DNA of 64,000 bases, taken from NCBI GenBank assembly GCA_003254885.1, contig QANT01003581.1, positions 62,001-126,000 on the forward strand. The letters are read 5' to 3'. The DNA is from Purshia tridentata. Its lineage: Eukaryota; Streptophyta; Magnoliopsida; Rosales; Rosaceae. Shown here in pieces: positions 12,585-24,600 of this stretch. How positions within the stretch are numbered: the first letter of the stretch is position 1; each line of letters starts with the position of its first letter. A program made the translations under genes and the position numbers. Below the pieces are notes generated by a model. The model was not told the origin of the DNA. It made no database searches and was given only the letters and a program-made list of their open reading frames with translations.

Positions 12585-15500
12585 TCATGATTTGAGCTCT
12601 AATTTTCCAGAGCCAGATCTGACATAAGAGCTTAACCTGTCCCAAATTGAGAACCTGGATCCAAAGAAACGCACCTTCACTGACTTTTTTGATCCATCTC
12701 TTACAAATTCCAAGTCCCTGTCAATGTTGTACTGCATACCTTCTGGGGCATCAACCAAAGGTAATGCCACTGAACCCTTGGACTCCAGGTTTTTGATCCA
12801 CCCACGCAATAAGTAATTCACAACCTGTATGACAAACAATAATATATCCCACATTTATATAATATATCAAGCCTTGCGTTATAATATAATAATTACAACC
12901 CATTAAAAGTAATACACATAAGGCTGCATACCTCAGGAACTTCATCATGAGGGCAGTGACCAGCTGGACTGATCTCATAATATGGAGCTTCAGGCACCTG
13001 CTGCTTCACCTGAAGGCCCCACATACGTTTCACCCATGGGTCTTCTTTTCCATACATAAGGCAAACTGGTATATTGTTCATTTGACATCTACAAATAAAA
13101 ATGCACTGGAGCTCCTTAAGTAACTTGGAATTGGAACAGAGAAAGGAAAGCAGATAAAAACTGTCTTCAGCAGTTTAAACTTCTGTATTGCCTACCTGGA
13201 TAAAGCCTCCTTAAATGATAATTGTCCCTGAGGAGCAAGCATCATTGAGGCAAATGATGCGGCAGCAGCTGGATGCTGTGCTGTCTCGACTATACGGGAA
13301 AATACTTTGTCAACGTTTGTTGAATGATCTGCGTAAACTTGTTCAAGTACCTCTCCTATACTCCTAGGATCACTTATTTTTTGCCAACTGAAATCAATAA
13401 AACAAACTCAAACAGTCTTAACTCGATGAACAGAAAATAAGGAAAGAGAAATTGCACAGAGGCAAAGCTCATAAGTATATTAAAGATGTGACAGTTCAGT
13501 TCTCAGATTAAATCATTTCCAAATAAAACAAGCCTTACGACAAGTTTTCAAATAAAGACCTTTGTACAGATTGATATTTGAGCCCCATTGTTTCATTTAA
13601 TTTAGGCCAGAAGAACGGAATTTCGTACTGATGTAAAACATAACAAACTACAATCTAAATCAGAAAAAATATATATACATATCGAAAAAAATTAAGCCAG
13701 ATATAAAAAGGAAAAGAAAAATACTTACACAACTTCTATGAGCTTTCTCACAGTGGCAGGTAAAGGAAATGTTCCTGCCCATGGAAATAGTTTTGCTAGT
13801 CTTGGAGATCTTATGGGATTAGGTAGAAATCCCCAGAAAGGAGTTGCATTCAGCAAAGTAATACCTTTCACCAAATGAGGGTTACATGCGGCAAAATATA
13901 AAGCCACAAATCCTCCTAGCGAGTTCCCCGCAATATAGACAGGTTCACCGATTTCCTGCATGGAAAGATGGTTATGATTATATTGCTCACGAGTCACGAG
14001 TAGATGGTCAAGGATATGATATAGAGAGCCACTTATCATAAAGAAATAAAATTAAATTAAATGTTGTTTCCTTGCAAACAAAGTCTCCTGATAATGGTTT
14101 CATGCAACAAAACAAATGCTATAACAATGAGCGATGCCTGAGGATAATTCATGCTTCACACTAGGTGGGAATCATGCACAAAACTTCAATGTTTGTGTTG
14201 TCAGTGCTTAACAATATCCCTTGCATCTTTAATCTATAAATCCAACTTAAGGCATGGCCATATGAGCAGCCCCATGAACATCTACATACTAATGGAACCT
14301 AACATCATATAAAAAAGGTATTTAAAAGTACATTTTGAACAGTACTTCAATTTGTCACCATGGATTCTAACTTTTGTCTGATGGTAGCATACGAAGGGAC
14401 AATAAGAACTTAAAAAAGATTCTAGTTTCAATAAAAATGGTCACTATAAATATTGATGGACCCAAAAATGACCCTCGTTACTTCACACTATGTGAACATG
14501 AATGATATTTGTAATTGTGTATGACATAACCAGCTTTCATCAAATGCCCACAATTTTTTTCATGTTAAAAAATGACACATAAACATTGATGACAAAGATG
14601 TTGGTGCCATTGAATGCTAATAGAACTAGAAGTAGCAGAAGTAGAAACGAAGGCTATTATGACAATTGACAAAAGTGCTAACATGTTGAAAGTTATGTCA
14701 TACACTATGCAATGATTATTACAAAACTTAGATGAAACTTCTCTGCTCAGAGACTAAAAAATATGTTGTCTTTTGTTCAAGAAAAAAATATGATAGCATG
14801 AACCGTGGTAAGAAAATCAACAGGGATCTATATGATCTACCATGATTGCAAGGTGTTATTTTGGCAGCATATCACTGGAAAAAAAGTAGAAGTCATGGAC
14901 ATCCCATACCAATTCAACCATGTATAACGCTCAAATTGGCACAACAACAATGCAAAGTGAATTAAGGAATCCATAAAAGATGGAGATATCTCTCCAAGTT
15001 ATCCCGATTCCCACCCCACAGTGCGCCCCAAATTTTAATGCGCAGTGGTAGGCAGAGGTAACAAAGAAGCACCATGCGCTACAATATGAGTATCTACTAA
15101 AAAAGAACAGAGAGAACATGATTCGCTGCACTTCAATCAGATAATGGAACAAGGAAAAACTATTGAGCTTTTGTGTACCTGTTCTATGAAATAACGAACT
15201 TGATCCTGCCATAAGTCAATAGAGTAAACAAGCTCACTTGCCCATGGTTCAGCTTTATCTCCAAAGCCCCACCCAAAATCTTTCCCATCCAACAAACCTT
15301 CTTCCTTAGCACGAGGAGCAGGGTCTTCAAATGGCAATGACATACCCTGCCCGAGGAAATCAATTGCCCATACTCTAAAATCACGTCCCAAATCCTTCAG
15401 TTGCTTCTCATAGTGAAAGGAACCAACCCCAAAACCAGGAAGAAACAGCACTGGTGGGGAGCCCAAGTTTTCAGATCCAGATTTCTCAAAGTGCACATGG

Positions 15501-15922
15501 AATTTGGGCTTCCATTCCCAAAAGCAACTACTTATAGGAGCACCAAATTCACCGTTGGTTTCACCTGGTACACTGGGAATCAAAATTTTAGTTACTGATT
15601 CCCCCGTTTCTGAAATACGTGCATCCTCTTCCCCGCCAATCACATATCCATTAGAGCTTCCACTTGATAAAATTGGACCAACATGTTTAAAGTTTTCACG
15701 GGAGTTTAATGACCTGAAACCGGGGTCATTTGGTTGCTTTAAGAAAGATTGATTGTAACAGCTCAAAACCCCACTTCTGGAATCAAATTTAGCACAAAAA
15801 AATCTATTTTTTCTAAAAGCTGGGAGCCTGAATCCACGTAAATTGGAGCTTTTTACAACAAAATTCCAACTTAAATTTACAACATCACAGCATGCTGCAG
15901 AATTGTATGACAGTATTTCCAT
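12585..15922 (-). CDS. PPH: Pheophytinase (pheophytin pheophorbide-hydrolase)
   Basis: Five coding exons: 15179-15922, 13729-13955, 13196-13387, 12932-13088 and 12585-12824, giving 519 residues with all phases consistent. PPH removes phytol from pheophytin a in senescing chloroplasts, before PAO opens the ring. The alpha/beta-hydrolase core shows GEPVYIAGNSLGG with the nucleophile Ser at about 260, LPNPIRSPRLAKLFPW in the cap region, CLMYGKEDPW with Asp about 404, and SPAGHCPHDEVPE with His about 432. The first 50 or so residues look like a chloroplast transit peptide. Arabidopsis PPH (At5g13800) is 484 residues. The ATG at 15920-15922 is the first in frame after a probable 5' UTR intron. Intron 1 is 1.2 kb. 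The product is certain; precise transit cleavage is not. Confidence 0.95.
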
Positions 15923-15937
15923 TCCCACAAATTGAAT

Positions 15938-16510
15938 TCTGCAATGATCAACCAAATCAAATGATTCAGAAACAATTTATGATTATATAAATCATGAAAT
16001 GTTCTCAGCCCAGGTGAGTATAGTCTTATTTCTGGGACCCATATCAAAGAATATATAATACTCAATATTATAATTCCATTATTTGTAACATCTTCGTGGA
16101 AATTAAACTAAGAACAAAGCAAATAAAACCTTTTTTTTTTTTTTACTTAATAAGCAGAGGAAAAACAATTGATATGAACAAAACTTACTGTAAACCACCA
16201 ATCCTGAACTTAAATTTACACGCAAAAACAGTTTATGATATATAAATAGTCCAAAATATGAAATAAAATTAGCAATCTTGACAAATCAAATAGACCACCA
16301 GCATAATCCGGCATGGTAAAGAGAATACTATAGTCTATAGAATACCCGTTTGGGTTACCTTTAAAGTGAGCAGAGAAGTATCATCAGAGTTCCGATGCTT
16401 TGTGGAATGCTCAGTCTTCTCCGAGTATTTAGGAGATCCGGCCAAGATCTATAGAGACCGAGATTGGGGAAGTTGCTTAAAAGCTCTCCTTCCTCTTATA
16501 GCCAAGAAAA
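15938..16510 (-). promoter_or_regulatory. PPH 5' UTR with an intron
   Basis: On the minus strand a non-coding exon seems to end at 16359 (AAAG, then GTAACC) and to resume at 15938 after ATTGCAG, 16 bases before the PPH ATG. The intron 15939-16358 would keep the leader short. The transcription start is not visible; the leader exon probably begins near 16500. Confidence 0.5.
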
Positions 16511-17053
16511 AAACCGATGTTTAAAATTGTGTTTTTTATTCTTTTTTCCTAACTAACAACCGACCAAAAAGACACAAGAATACAAGTTATTAATGTTGTG
16601 CCTTATGTTATAATCTTCTCGTTTATTATTATTAATTTTTCATTATTTCTGTACTTAATGTTGTTTTCTCATTTATTAATGATCACATATTTGAGAATGA
16701 GAGGTAACTTTTCATTGTTTTTTTTTGGCCAGGGTAACTTTTCATTGTTAACCTGTATTCTTTCCACAAATATATTAGAAGTACATATCAAAATCCGATC
16801 TTTAAGATTAGGAAGGAGGCAAAATGAAAATGTGGAAAGGAGAAGAGTGGACACAACAAGGACTGTCCCTACTACACAGAAGTGAAAGACCCAAATCAAT
16901 GTCATTGGCTCACTGATTATTCCTGGCTATGATTCTCTGCAACTGAAATTAATTTACCTTCTACAGCGGCCCCCAGTTCTAATCGATCAGTTATGGTCCA
17001 GTGGGTGATATCTCTGATACTTTCACACGCTGACGCGGCATGCCACTGTGGTA

Positions 17054-17061
17054 ACACGTGT
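17054..17061. promoter_or_regulatory. Palindromic ACACGTGT (G-box/ABRE-type) site
   Basis: ACACGTGT, followed by C, about 550 bp upstream of the likely PPH leader. This core is the binding site class of plant bZIP (ABF/AREB) and bHLH (PIF) factors, which regulate chlorophyll breakdown genes. That it acts on PPH is inference. Confidence 0.4.
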
Positions 17062-17774
17062 CCGGATGTGGCCTAGATGGGAAGTTCTCATCTGCAGCGA
17101 AGCCCGACCCGAAACGAGCCATATCGTTACGTAAGTGGAGCTATCAAGCTTGGTATTGCTTAACACGTTAATGCAGCTCAAAGTCTGAAAATGGTTTTCA
17201 ACGTTTTCATTTTGGACTTTGTTTTTTTGTATCCTCCTTGCAATCAATCGTTAACTTGTTCACATCTTAGCACTTCACATGATCAATTGCAGTGAGATGA
17301 CTAAAACACAAAACACAACATCTATGTGACTTGAACCCTTTTTTTCTTTGTGACTTCGTGAGAGACTTTTTTTTTAAAGATAGAAAACCGTCGGACGTCC
17401 CAAGAGACTATAGTTGCACAATACTTCACAGGTTATAGTCTTATAGATGGTACTCAACTACTCATGATTCAGTGCATGCAGCATGCTGGTGGCGGCCATT
17501 ATCTCAGACCCAACAAAATGGGATTGTTTGGACCTCTCAGAATTGGGCTTGCCACATGTGATGGACCAAAGAAAGGCCCAATCAAGTCAAGCAAATCAGC
17601 CCATTAAAAGTCAAGCTAAGCCCAGACTAAGGATGGCTGAAACAGGCTACAAGCGAGAGACCAACTCGAGAAAGTCCAAGGTGAGAGATTTTCTTACACT
17701 CCTAACGGTCACTGAGACTAACAGCTGGCAAAAGCTGGCAAGCCGTACAACCCGCACCTGCAAAATTCAGGCAT

Positions 17775-17782
17775 ACACGTGT
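17775..17782. promoter_or_regulatory. Second palindromic ACACGTGT site
   Basis: An identical 8-base palindrome 721 bp from the first, in the same PPH-LCBK1 intergenic region. It could serve either gene or neither. Confidence 0.3.
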
Positions 17783-17879
17783 GAGCAATCCAATAAATGA
17801 ATTCCTTGGCCAACCACATCTCCACTATACTAACAGGACATCATCAACACACAAACTCATAAATGTTGCCAAAATGCAG

Positions 17880-18005
17880 AAAGATTAAAATACCTTGAGC
17901 TGATCGAAGAGCCCTTCAAGTAGCGTAGAATTCTTTTTACCGCTGTCAAGTGATTGGTCCTTGGAGTATGCATGAATTAGCTCACCAAGCTGTCATCATA
18001 GGTGA
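17880..18005 (-). mobile_element. Ty1/copia retrotransposon fossil (pol fragment)
   Basis: A short minus-strand stretch resembles the C-terminal part of a Ty1/copia reverse transcriptase. It is broken and short; no LTRs or other parts were recognised around it, so it is an old remnant. Confidence 0.5.
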
Positions 18006-18790
18006 GATTGAGAGTTAGAATTTTGAAAACATGAAGGTTCTGATGTTGTTGAGATGCTACTTAAAAAGGCAAAGTGTGGCTGACGGACGGCTGTTGTCTG
18101 TGTCTCTGCAGGATCTTCGAGTAGATCATTTGGAGACAATTTGGAGTTTAAACTTTCATCAGGAGTTACATATGGGCTTATTGTAGGAGGATTTTCTGAT
18201 AAAAAATTGGCAATGGAAGTTGATCAAAACAATACTCCCCCTCAAGTTTAACTCCAAATTGCTTTTCGAACAAGGCTTTTGATTCAACAAACTGAACATT
18301 TTTCTTGTTTTCGGATTGTAGCATTTATACCCCTTTAGTGTTGAAAGTCTGTCATCTTCTCTTATACTACTCCAAATGAAATGGATTTTGTGTGGATTTT
18401 CAAGCTGGTGGCTTGTAGTTGTGGTCGTCCATTGAATTACAAGGTCTGAATAGCGCTACCGGCGCACCGCCGTTGCCAGAATAGGAACGGTGTGGTTGCT
18501 TGTGTTTTTTATTTATTATTATTATTATTATAAATACGTGTCAAGATTTGGTTGGGCTAAATTTGTTGGGGTGAACATAGAGGTGCACCCAAAGGTGACC
18601 ATTGTCCTAGTAAGACAGACTATAGTCTAATAAAGTATTGATAGCAGCTGGTACACCGTACACCCAAAATATTATTAGAAAAAAATATAGAAAAAGGAAA
18701 ACTGATAGATAATTGAGGCCCGACCCGGCGACCCCGACGAAAGAAGAGGAAAGAGGGGTGCTTTGCCCGTTTACGTCTGAAAGTGTGTGA

Positions 18791-19268
18791 CTTTGTACTC
18801 CGAAGATCTCCATCTCCACCTCCGGTCAGTATTGCGATCTACGGCTCAGCTCAGTTCGTAAGTCGCCTTCTACTTGTTCCCCGTGTTTTCTTCGTTTACC
18901 TCAGATGTTTTATATTATTGTAATAATGATAATTCTTATTAGATTTCTTCAAGAGTCCCAGCTCCAGCTGTAGAAATGGCGAATTGTTTAATTCGATTTT
19001 TGAATGGACAATTGCCATCTAATTTGAAACAATAAATATGCAGGCTGCTTGATCTACTCATTTTTATGCCGCAATTACTTCGTAATCTTTCTTTCGCAAT
19101 TAGAATTGGAATTGGAACCTCATTTCCAGCTGCTGCTGTTCATCCGTCACTACCAATATTTCCCTCTTTTCTTTGCGTGCGTGTCTTTTTCTCGGTCTCT
19201 CCTTTTGCAAGTCATAACAATAACAAATTGTACAAACAAAAAGCAAGAAGACGAAAGATAGAAATAAT
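18791..19268 (+). promoter_or_regulatory. Probable LCBK1 5' leader with intron and upstream ORF
   Basis: A leader exon may end at 18857 (CAGTTC, then GTAAGT) and resume at 19044 after ATATGCAG. If so, the leader contains an ATG at 19066 that opens a 79-codon frame ending at 19305, overlapping the LCBK1 start at 19269 in another frame. The splice sites are read from sequence only. Confidence 0.35.
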
Positions 19269-21666
19269 ATGCAGAAGAGTGGGAGTATTTCCAAGAATAG
19301 TTTGAGAGTGATTACGCCTCAGCAGTCTCTTAGGCGACTCGGATTGTGCTCCCAAATAGCTACTGCTACTGGCGGCCAGCACTCCTCCCCAATTGTTTTT
19401 CCTGAGAAACAGAAACGACACAAGATCAAGGCTTCTAAGACTCCACCTACCCCTGCCTCTGATGATCCCAACACACTTAAGACCTTCGAGCACAGGCTTG
19501 ACATTCCTGCTTCAACTGCTGGAGATGAAAAGTCTGATTTGTTGGGCTATGTTGTCTTCTCTGGAAAGTTAGTTTTGGACAAGAGAAAGACCACTAGTAT
19601 AAACACTAGTCCTTCTACTGACGCAGCACAACAATCCTGTTCCTCTGCTGACATTACCAACCAGGAAGCTGTTGATGCTAAGCTTACCAGCAAGGCTTTA
19701 ATTTGGGGTTCCCACATGCTGCATCTTGATGATGTTATCTCGGTAAGCACTTCCTCCTCCTACATTAACCCACAAAACATGATGACAGCTACATGTTACA
19801 ACATTTACAAATCACAAGGTTTCTTTCCTCTTTGGAATGAAATAGGAATCCGTAATCGTGTTCTTTAACTGCTTCTGCAGGTTTCATACAATGTTGGTCT
19901 CAGACATTTTACTGTGCATTCATATCCCTTTAAAAAGGGTTCCTGTGGCCTTTCTTGTTTTATGAAACCTCAAAGAAGTCGCAAGGACTTTCGATTCTTG
20001 GCTTCTACTATAGAAGAGGCAGTTCAATGGGTTGGCGGGTTTGCCGATCAGCAGTGTTATGTGAATTGTTTGCCTCATCCATTGCTATCTTCTAAGAAGC
20101 AGGCTTCTTCAGAATTACTTCCAATTGATACTCCTCCTGAATTAATTTTTAAATGTAAGAGTCCGCCAAAAATGCTTGTGATATTAAATCCACGATCTGG
20201 ACGTGGCCGTTCAAGCAAGGTTTTTCATGGCATCGCTGAACCCATATTTAAGGTATGATGCAAACAAATATCCAAACAGATGGAGAGATGATCAACTTTC
20301 TTTTCCCTCCTCAGCTTCTATTCAAGTTGTTAGGATTGTCATGGTGGATGTGTAGCACAACTTAGATTCGTGAAATAATGTTAGCAGTATGTTAGCTTTG
20401 TCAATTGGTATCCAAAATTTTGATAAATATCTATCTTTAAGACTTTAAAATGTTGAGGGAGCTTCACGTAAGGATGTTCGTACTTATAAGAAAAGTAAAA
20501 ACATCCTCCCTGGGTACCACCTAATAATGAAGATCAATGATCGAAACCATCCATTTTTTAGGTCATTCTTTAATGGTCGTCCCTATAAAAAATCAAGCAA
20601 ATTGGTAATTGTTTGGTCATTTAAATTGTGCAGACAAACATAGTCCGTCAAATAAGATTGAAATGATGTTGATAGTAATAAACTGGCTAAACAGTTTCCA
20701 ATTTAGTTGATAATTTGCAAGAGTGATATTTGAATGATGTCTTAAAATATGGATGGTTCCGATCATTGAATTGTGGGTCCAGAGTTTCCAATTTAGTTGA
20801 TAATTTGCAAGAGTGATATTTGAATGATGTCTTAAAATATGGATGGTTCCGATCATTGAATTGTGGGTCCAGAGAGGATGCTCTGACTTTTCTTAAAGTA
20901 AGGACATCCTTACTTGAAGCTTCCTCATATAAGATTCTATAACCTTTACAGGTAGCATTTGTGTCAAACTTAGTTTCATAGATAAGCTGAATCATGTTTA
21001 TTCTAGGTAAAGAAGTACATTATACGACTCTTATAAACTCATTCTCTAATTCATTTCTTCATAATTCTCTTTTCTTGTTTACTTGACCTTCATGATTGAA
21101 TTCGCGGACTGCTTTAATCTTGATAGGTAATAACGAACTTTTTTAAACTTTCTGTTCATATTCATATTCATATTGCAGCTGTAAACTGTGACAGCTTGCA
21201 GGTTTCAAAGTGGAGGTAGTCAAAACAACATCTGCAGGTCATGCTAGGAAACTTGCATCTAGTGTTGACATCAGCACTTGCCCTGATGGTACTACTGATA
21301 ATGCACTATCTGAGTACATGGCTTATTTTTGGTTTTCCTTGTGCATTTTGATCTTCTTCATCATCTTTAGAGCTTTTGTCCATTTATCCCACTGTTATTT
21401 TTTTTTTCTTTTCAGGAATCATATGTGTTGGGGGTGATGGAATTATTAATGAGGTAAATCATTTGCCTTATCATTCCCTATTTCTTAATAGTCTCACTCT
21501 TTGTTGTGTCCAAATTTAGGAAGCTTTATTCCTACACTTTTAATTGACTTGGACACATTGAAAGATTTGCATATGATTATGACAAAGTGAGAGTGAGGAT
21601 CTCCTAGCATTATTATACCAATCAAATTCTCCAACAATATACACTAATGTGAATCCTATTTCTTTG

Positions 21667-21697
<31 letters not shown>

Positions 21698-24600
21698 TTG
21701 ACATTCAAGAAAAAAAAGGATCATCGTGTTTTATTCTTTTTGGTTTGGTTACTTGTTCTGCTGACTTCAATGCTGTGTATTGTATTATATACTGCATTAA
21801 CACTTCTGTCTTTTTTCTTTCTTAAAAAATTTACACAAAACTTGATTTGTGTACAGGTTCTAAATGGTTTACTTAGTAGAGACAACCAAAAAGAAGGAAT
21901 TTCCATACCAATTGGAATTATACCTGCTGGTTCCGATAATTCATTAGTTTGGACTGTTCTTGGAGTTAGAGATCCAGTTTCTGCTGCAATGGCTATTGTC
22001 AAGGTAATGTTCTTAGGGTTCATTACATCTATAAACAAAAAGTAGATGACATCCAATTAAAGTAAATATGCTATAAGAAATAATTTTCCATGAAAGAGAC
22101 TAACTTTCCATTTTAGACCAACATCATATAGATAGCTTGCATGAATTACAAGACTATCTCACAAGCAAACCTAGGTTGAAATGGCATTGTATTTGGATGG
22201 ATGCACTTTAGTAGACGGTGAGGTACGTAAAAGTGCATGGTTGTGATATTCTTTTTTATTGGAGAAACCAATATTAGGAATTTAACAACCAGGAGATATT
22301 AGAAAGGGCTAATACTCATTGATTTCGATACATGTTCTCTGGGAAGGTTTTTGGCACTAAATTAAGCATACTCAGCACTTTGTTGAGTGAGTGGACTAAT
22401 ACTGCTTTCATAAGTTGATGATTAAAGATAAATGCATCACCTATTCTTTGTTGCTGCTTTTTATAGTTTTAAATCTTATGTAGATAGATAAGTTTTCTTA
22501 ATCAGTGGACTTCTTGTCTACTGCTAATGTACCGTTCCCTGAAAAGATTAATGAAATTTGTTTCTTTTCAAAACAATTATCTGAATCCCTATGCCTCCTC
22601 AATTGCTTCACAGATGTCTGAACTAGAAGCCCTTTCTAGATCTCTCTTCAAACAGGAAGTTTTAATATCAGACATGGATCAGCCTGCTACTTATGAAAGT
22701 GTCACCCCATTTCCTCCATTTAAAATAGAAAGTCTAGCTTATTAGAATAAATTGTCAAATCATCTATAACTGTTTAGTCAAAATCCTGGAAGAGGTGCTA
22801 CCAGCTTTGCGAGGATGCACCCTTACCCTTAACCCTTATGCTACATATAAGCCTTTTCTATGCCAACCTGTTACGATGATATATGAGAGGAATGGATAAT
22901 CTGCAGACCCTGAGTCAGATATACGGGTTTCTCCTTCCAAGGGCTAGCATTAAAGAGCCTTCTCATGAACAAAGAAAACCCCTCAAATTTGAAAAAAAGA
23001 GTCAGAAGAAATCGTTCGATTCTCTTATTTTTATTTCTCTTCTGATTGTTGATCTTGGATGAGGTAAATCACTGGGGTATATATGTCTGTGTGTTAAATT
23101 TTTTGGAAGCAATTTCTTACTAACTAGGTCAGACTGATACAGTACACTCTCTTATGCGTCTGTGTGTGCAAAGAAGTTCTCTAAATTTGCTGCAATCAAT
23201 TTTTTACCAACTGGGTGAGCGTGATACTGATATGGCGAACTTTTTTTATGGTCTGTAAATTCACTGGGAGGCTTTGGAGGGCAGACAAACTCAACACTCA
23301 AGGGCATACCCAAAGTCGATTCCATTTAACCTCTTATCAGCTATATTGCATAACTATTTAAGATCTCATTAATTTATTTATCTTTATTTTTGAGTTATGT
23401 AAGGACCTCTCAACTACATTCTTATCTGTAAGGTTCTCATTACGTTTATTAGTATTCATCTAAATTTATATATATATATATATATATATTTTTATAAAAA
23501 AAAAGTTGAATGACATCTAAATTTATATATATATATATATATGTTTTTATAAAAAAAAGTTGAATGATGTGTTTTTTTGTTGGTTACAGGGGGGTCTGAC
23601 TGCTACAGATGTTTTTGCGGTTGAGTGGATTCAGACTGGTGTTATTCACTTTGGAATGACGGTATCATATTATGGTTTTGTGAGTGATGGTAATTTCTGA
23701 TACTTTTGATTAAATCTTTATGAGCTTGATCTTTAATGTGGTGAACCAATATTTCATCTCCTCTAGATTTTATCAGCAAACTAGGTGAATATAGACTATT
23801 ATTGCAATACTTTTATATTACTCTGCGGTTCTCATGTTTAGTCAATCCCTGTTTGGATTATGAAACAGGGATTATCATGTACATAATATTTACCAAATTC
23901 CCAGTCAATCTTATATCTCTAGCAATTCCATCTATATTGCATTAGTAGTATTTTATTTTTTACCATTGACCATGAAAATCCATGGTCAACAATTGTTGGA
24001 TCAAATTCCAATGGTGATCATGAATTTTTATGGTCAATGGTTATAAGATATGAGAACATTCTGTGTATGTGTGTGAAAGTCGGCTATATGTGTTAAAGAC
24101 ATTAGTAAACTATATTTTTTAAAGTAGATTGTTTCAAAGAATAATCTCTCTCTCTCTCTCCCCCCCTCAGTAAATAGATATCACCAAGATCTCTTTAAGA
24201 TTGTTTCAAAGAATAATCTCTCTCTCTCTCTCTCTCTCTCTCCCCCTCAGTAAATAGATATCACCAAGATCTCTTTTTGTTTGCTAAAGTTATACTGTGT
24301 GCGCATAAGGATTGGCAGTTGGTCCAAAGTCTCTGTATTCAATATATTGTGTCTTGTGGCTGTTAAATATTATTAATAGCTTTATGATTCATTGGTTCAT
24401 CGATAGATGGGTTGGTAACAGTAGTTACTAATTTTGGTCACTTTTATTAATCATCATATGTGTGTATTTTCAAGCCTTAGAATGTTAATTGGTCTTGAAT
24501 TGGTTGCAGTCTTGGAGCTTTCGGAGAAATATCAGAAGCGCTTTGGTCCTCTGCGTTATTTTGTTGCTGGATTTCTCAAATTCTTATGCCTACCGAAGTA

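Larger units (their letters stand above)
16511..18790. other. PPH-LCBK1 divergent intergenic region
   Basis: The promoters of PPH (leftward) and LCBK1 (rightward) share this 2.3 kb. It holds two ACACGTGT boxes, a Ty1/copia fossil, a short inverted repeat around 18138-18260, and a duplicated GGTAACTTTTCATTGTT at about 16703 and 16734. A 105-codon open frame at 17483-17800 has no recognisable domain and is not called. Confidence 0.5.

Noticed and set aside
17483-17800. 105-codon plus-strand frame between PPH and LCBK1
   Set aside because: Polar, domain-free translation in a region with retroelement remnants; no promoter or splice support.
20693-20872. Direct repeats considered as a CRISPR-like array
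   Set aside because: Only two abutting 90-bp copies with no spacers, in a plant intron.
24434-24509. Upstream extension of LCBK1 exon 7
   Set aside because: It is intron sequence; the acceptor TTGCAG at 24504-24509 joins exon 6 in frame and restores the family sequence.
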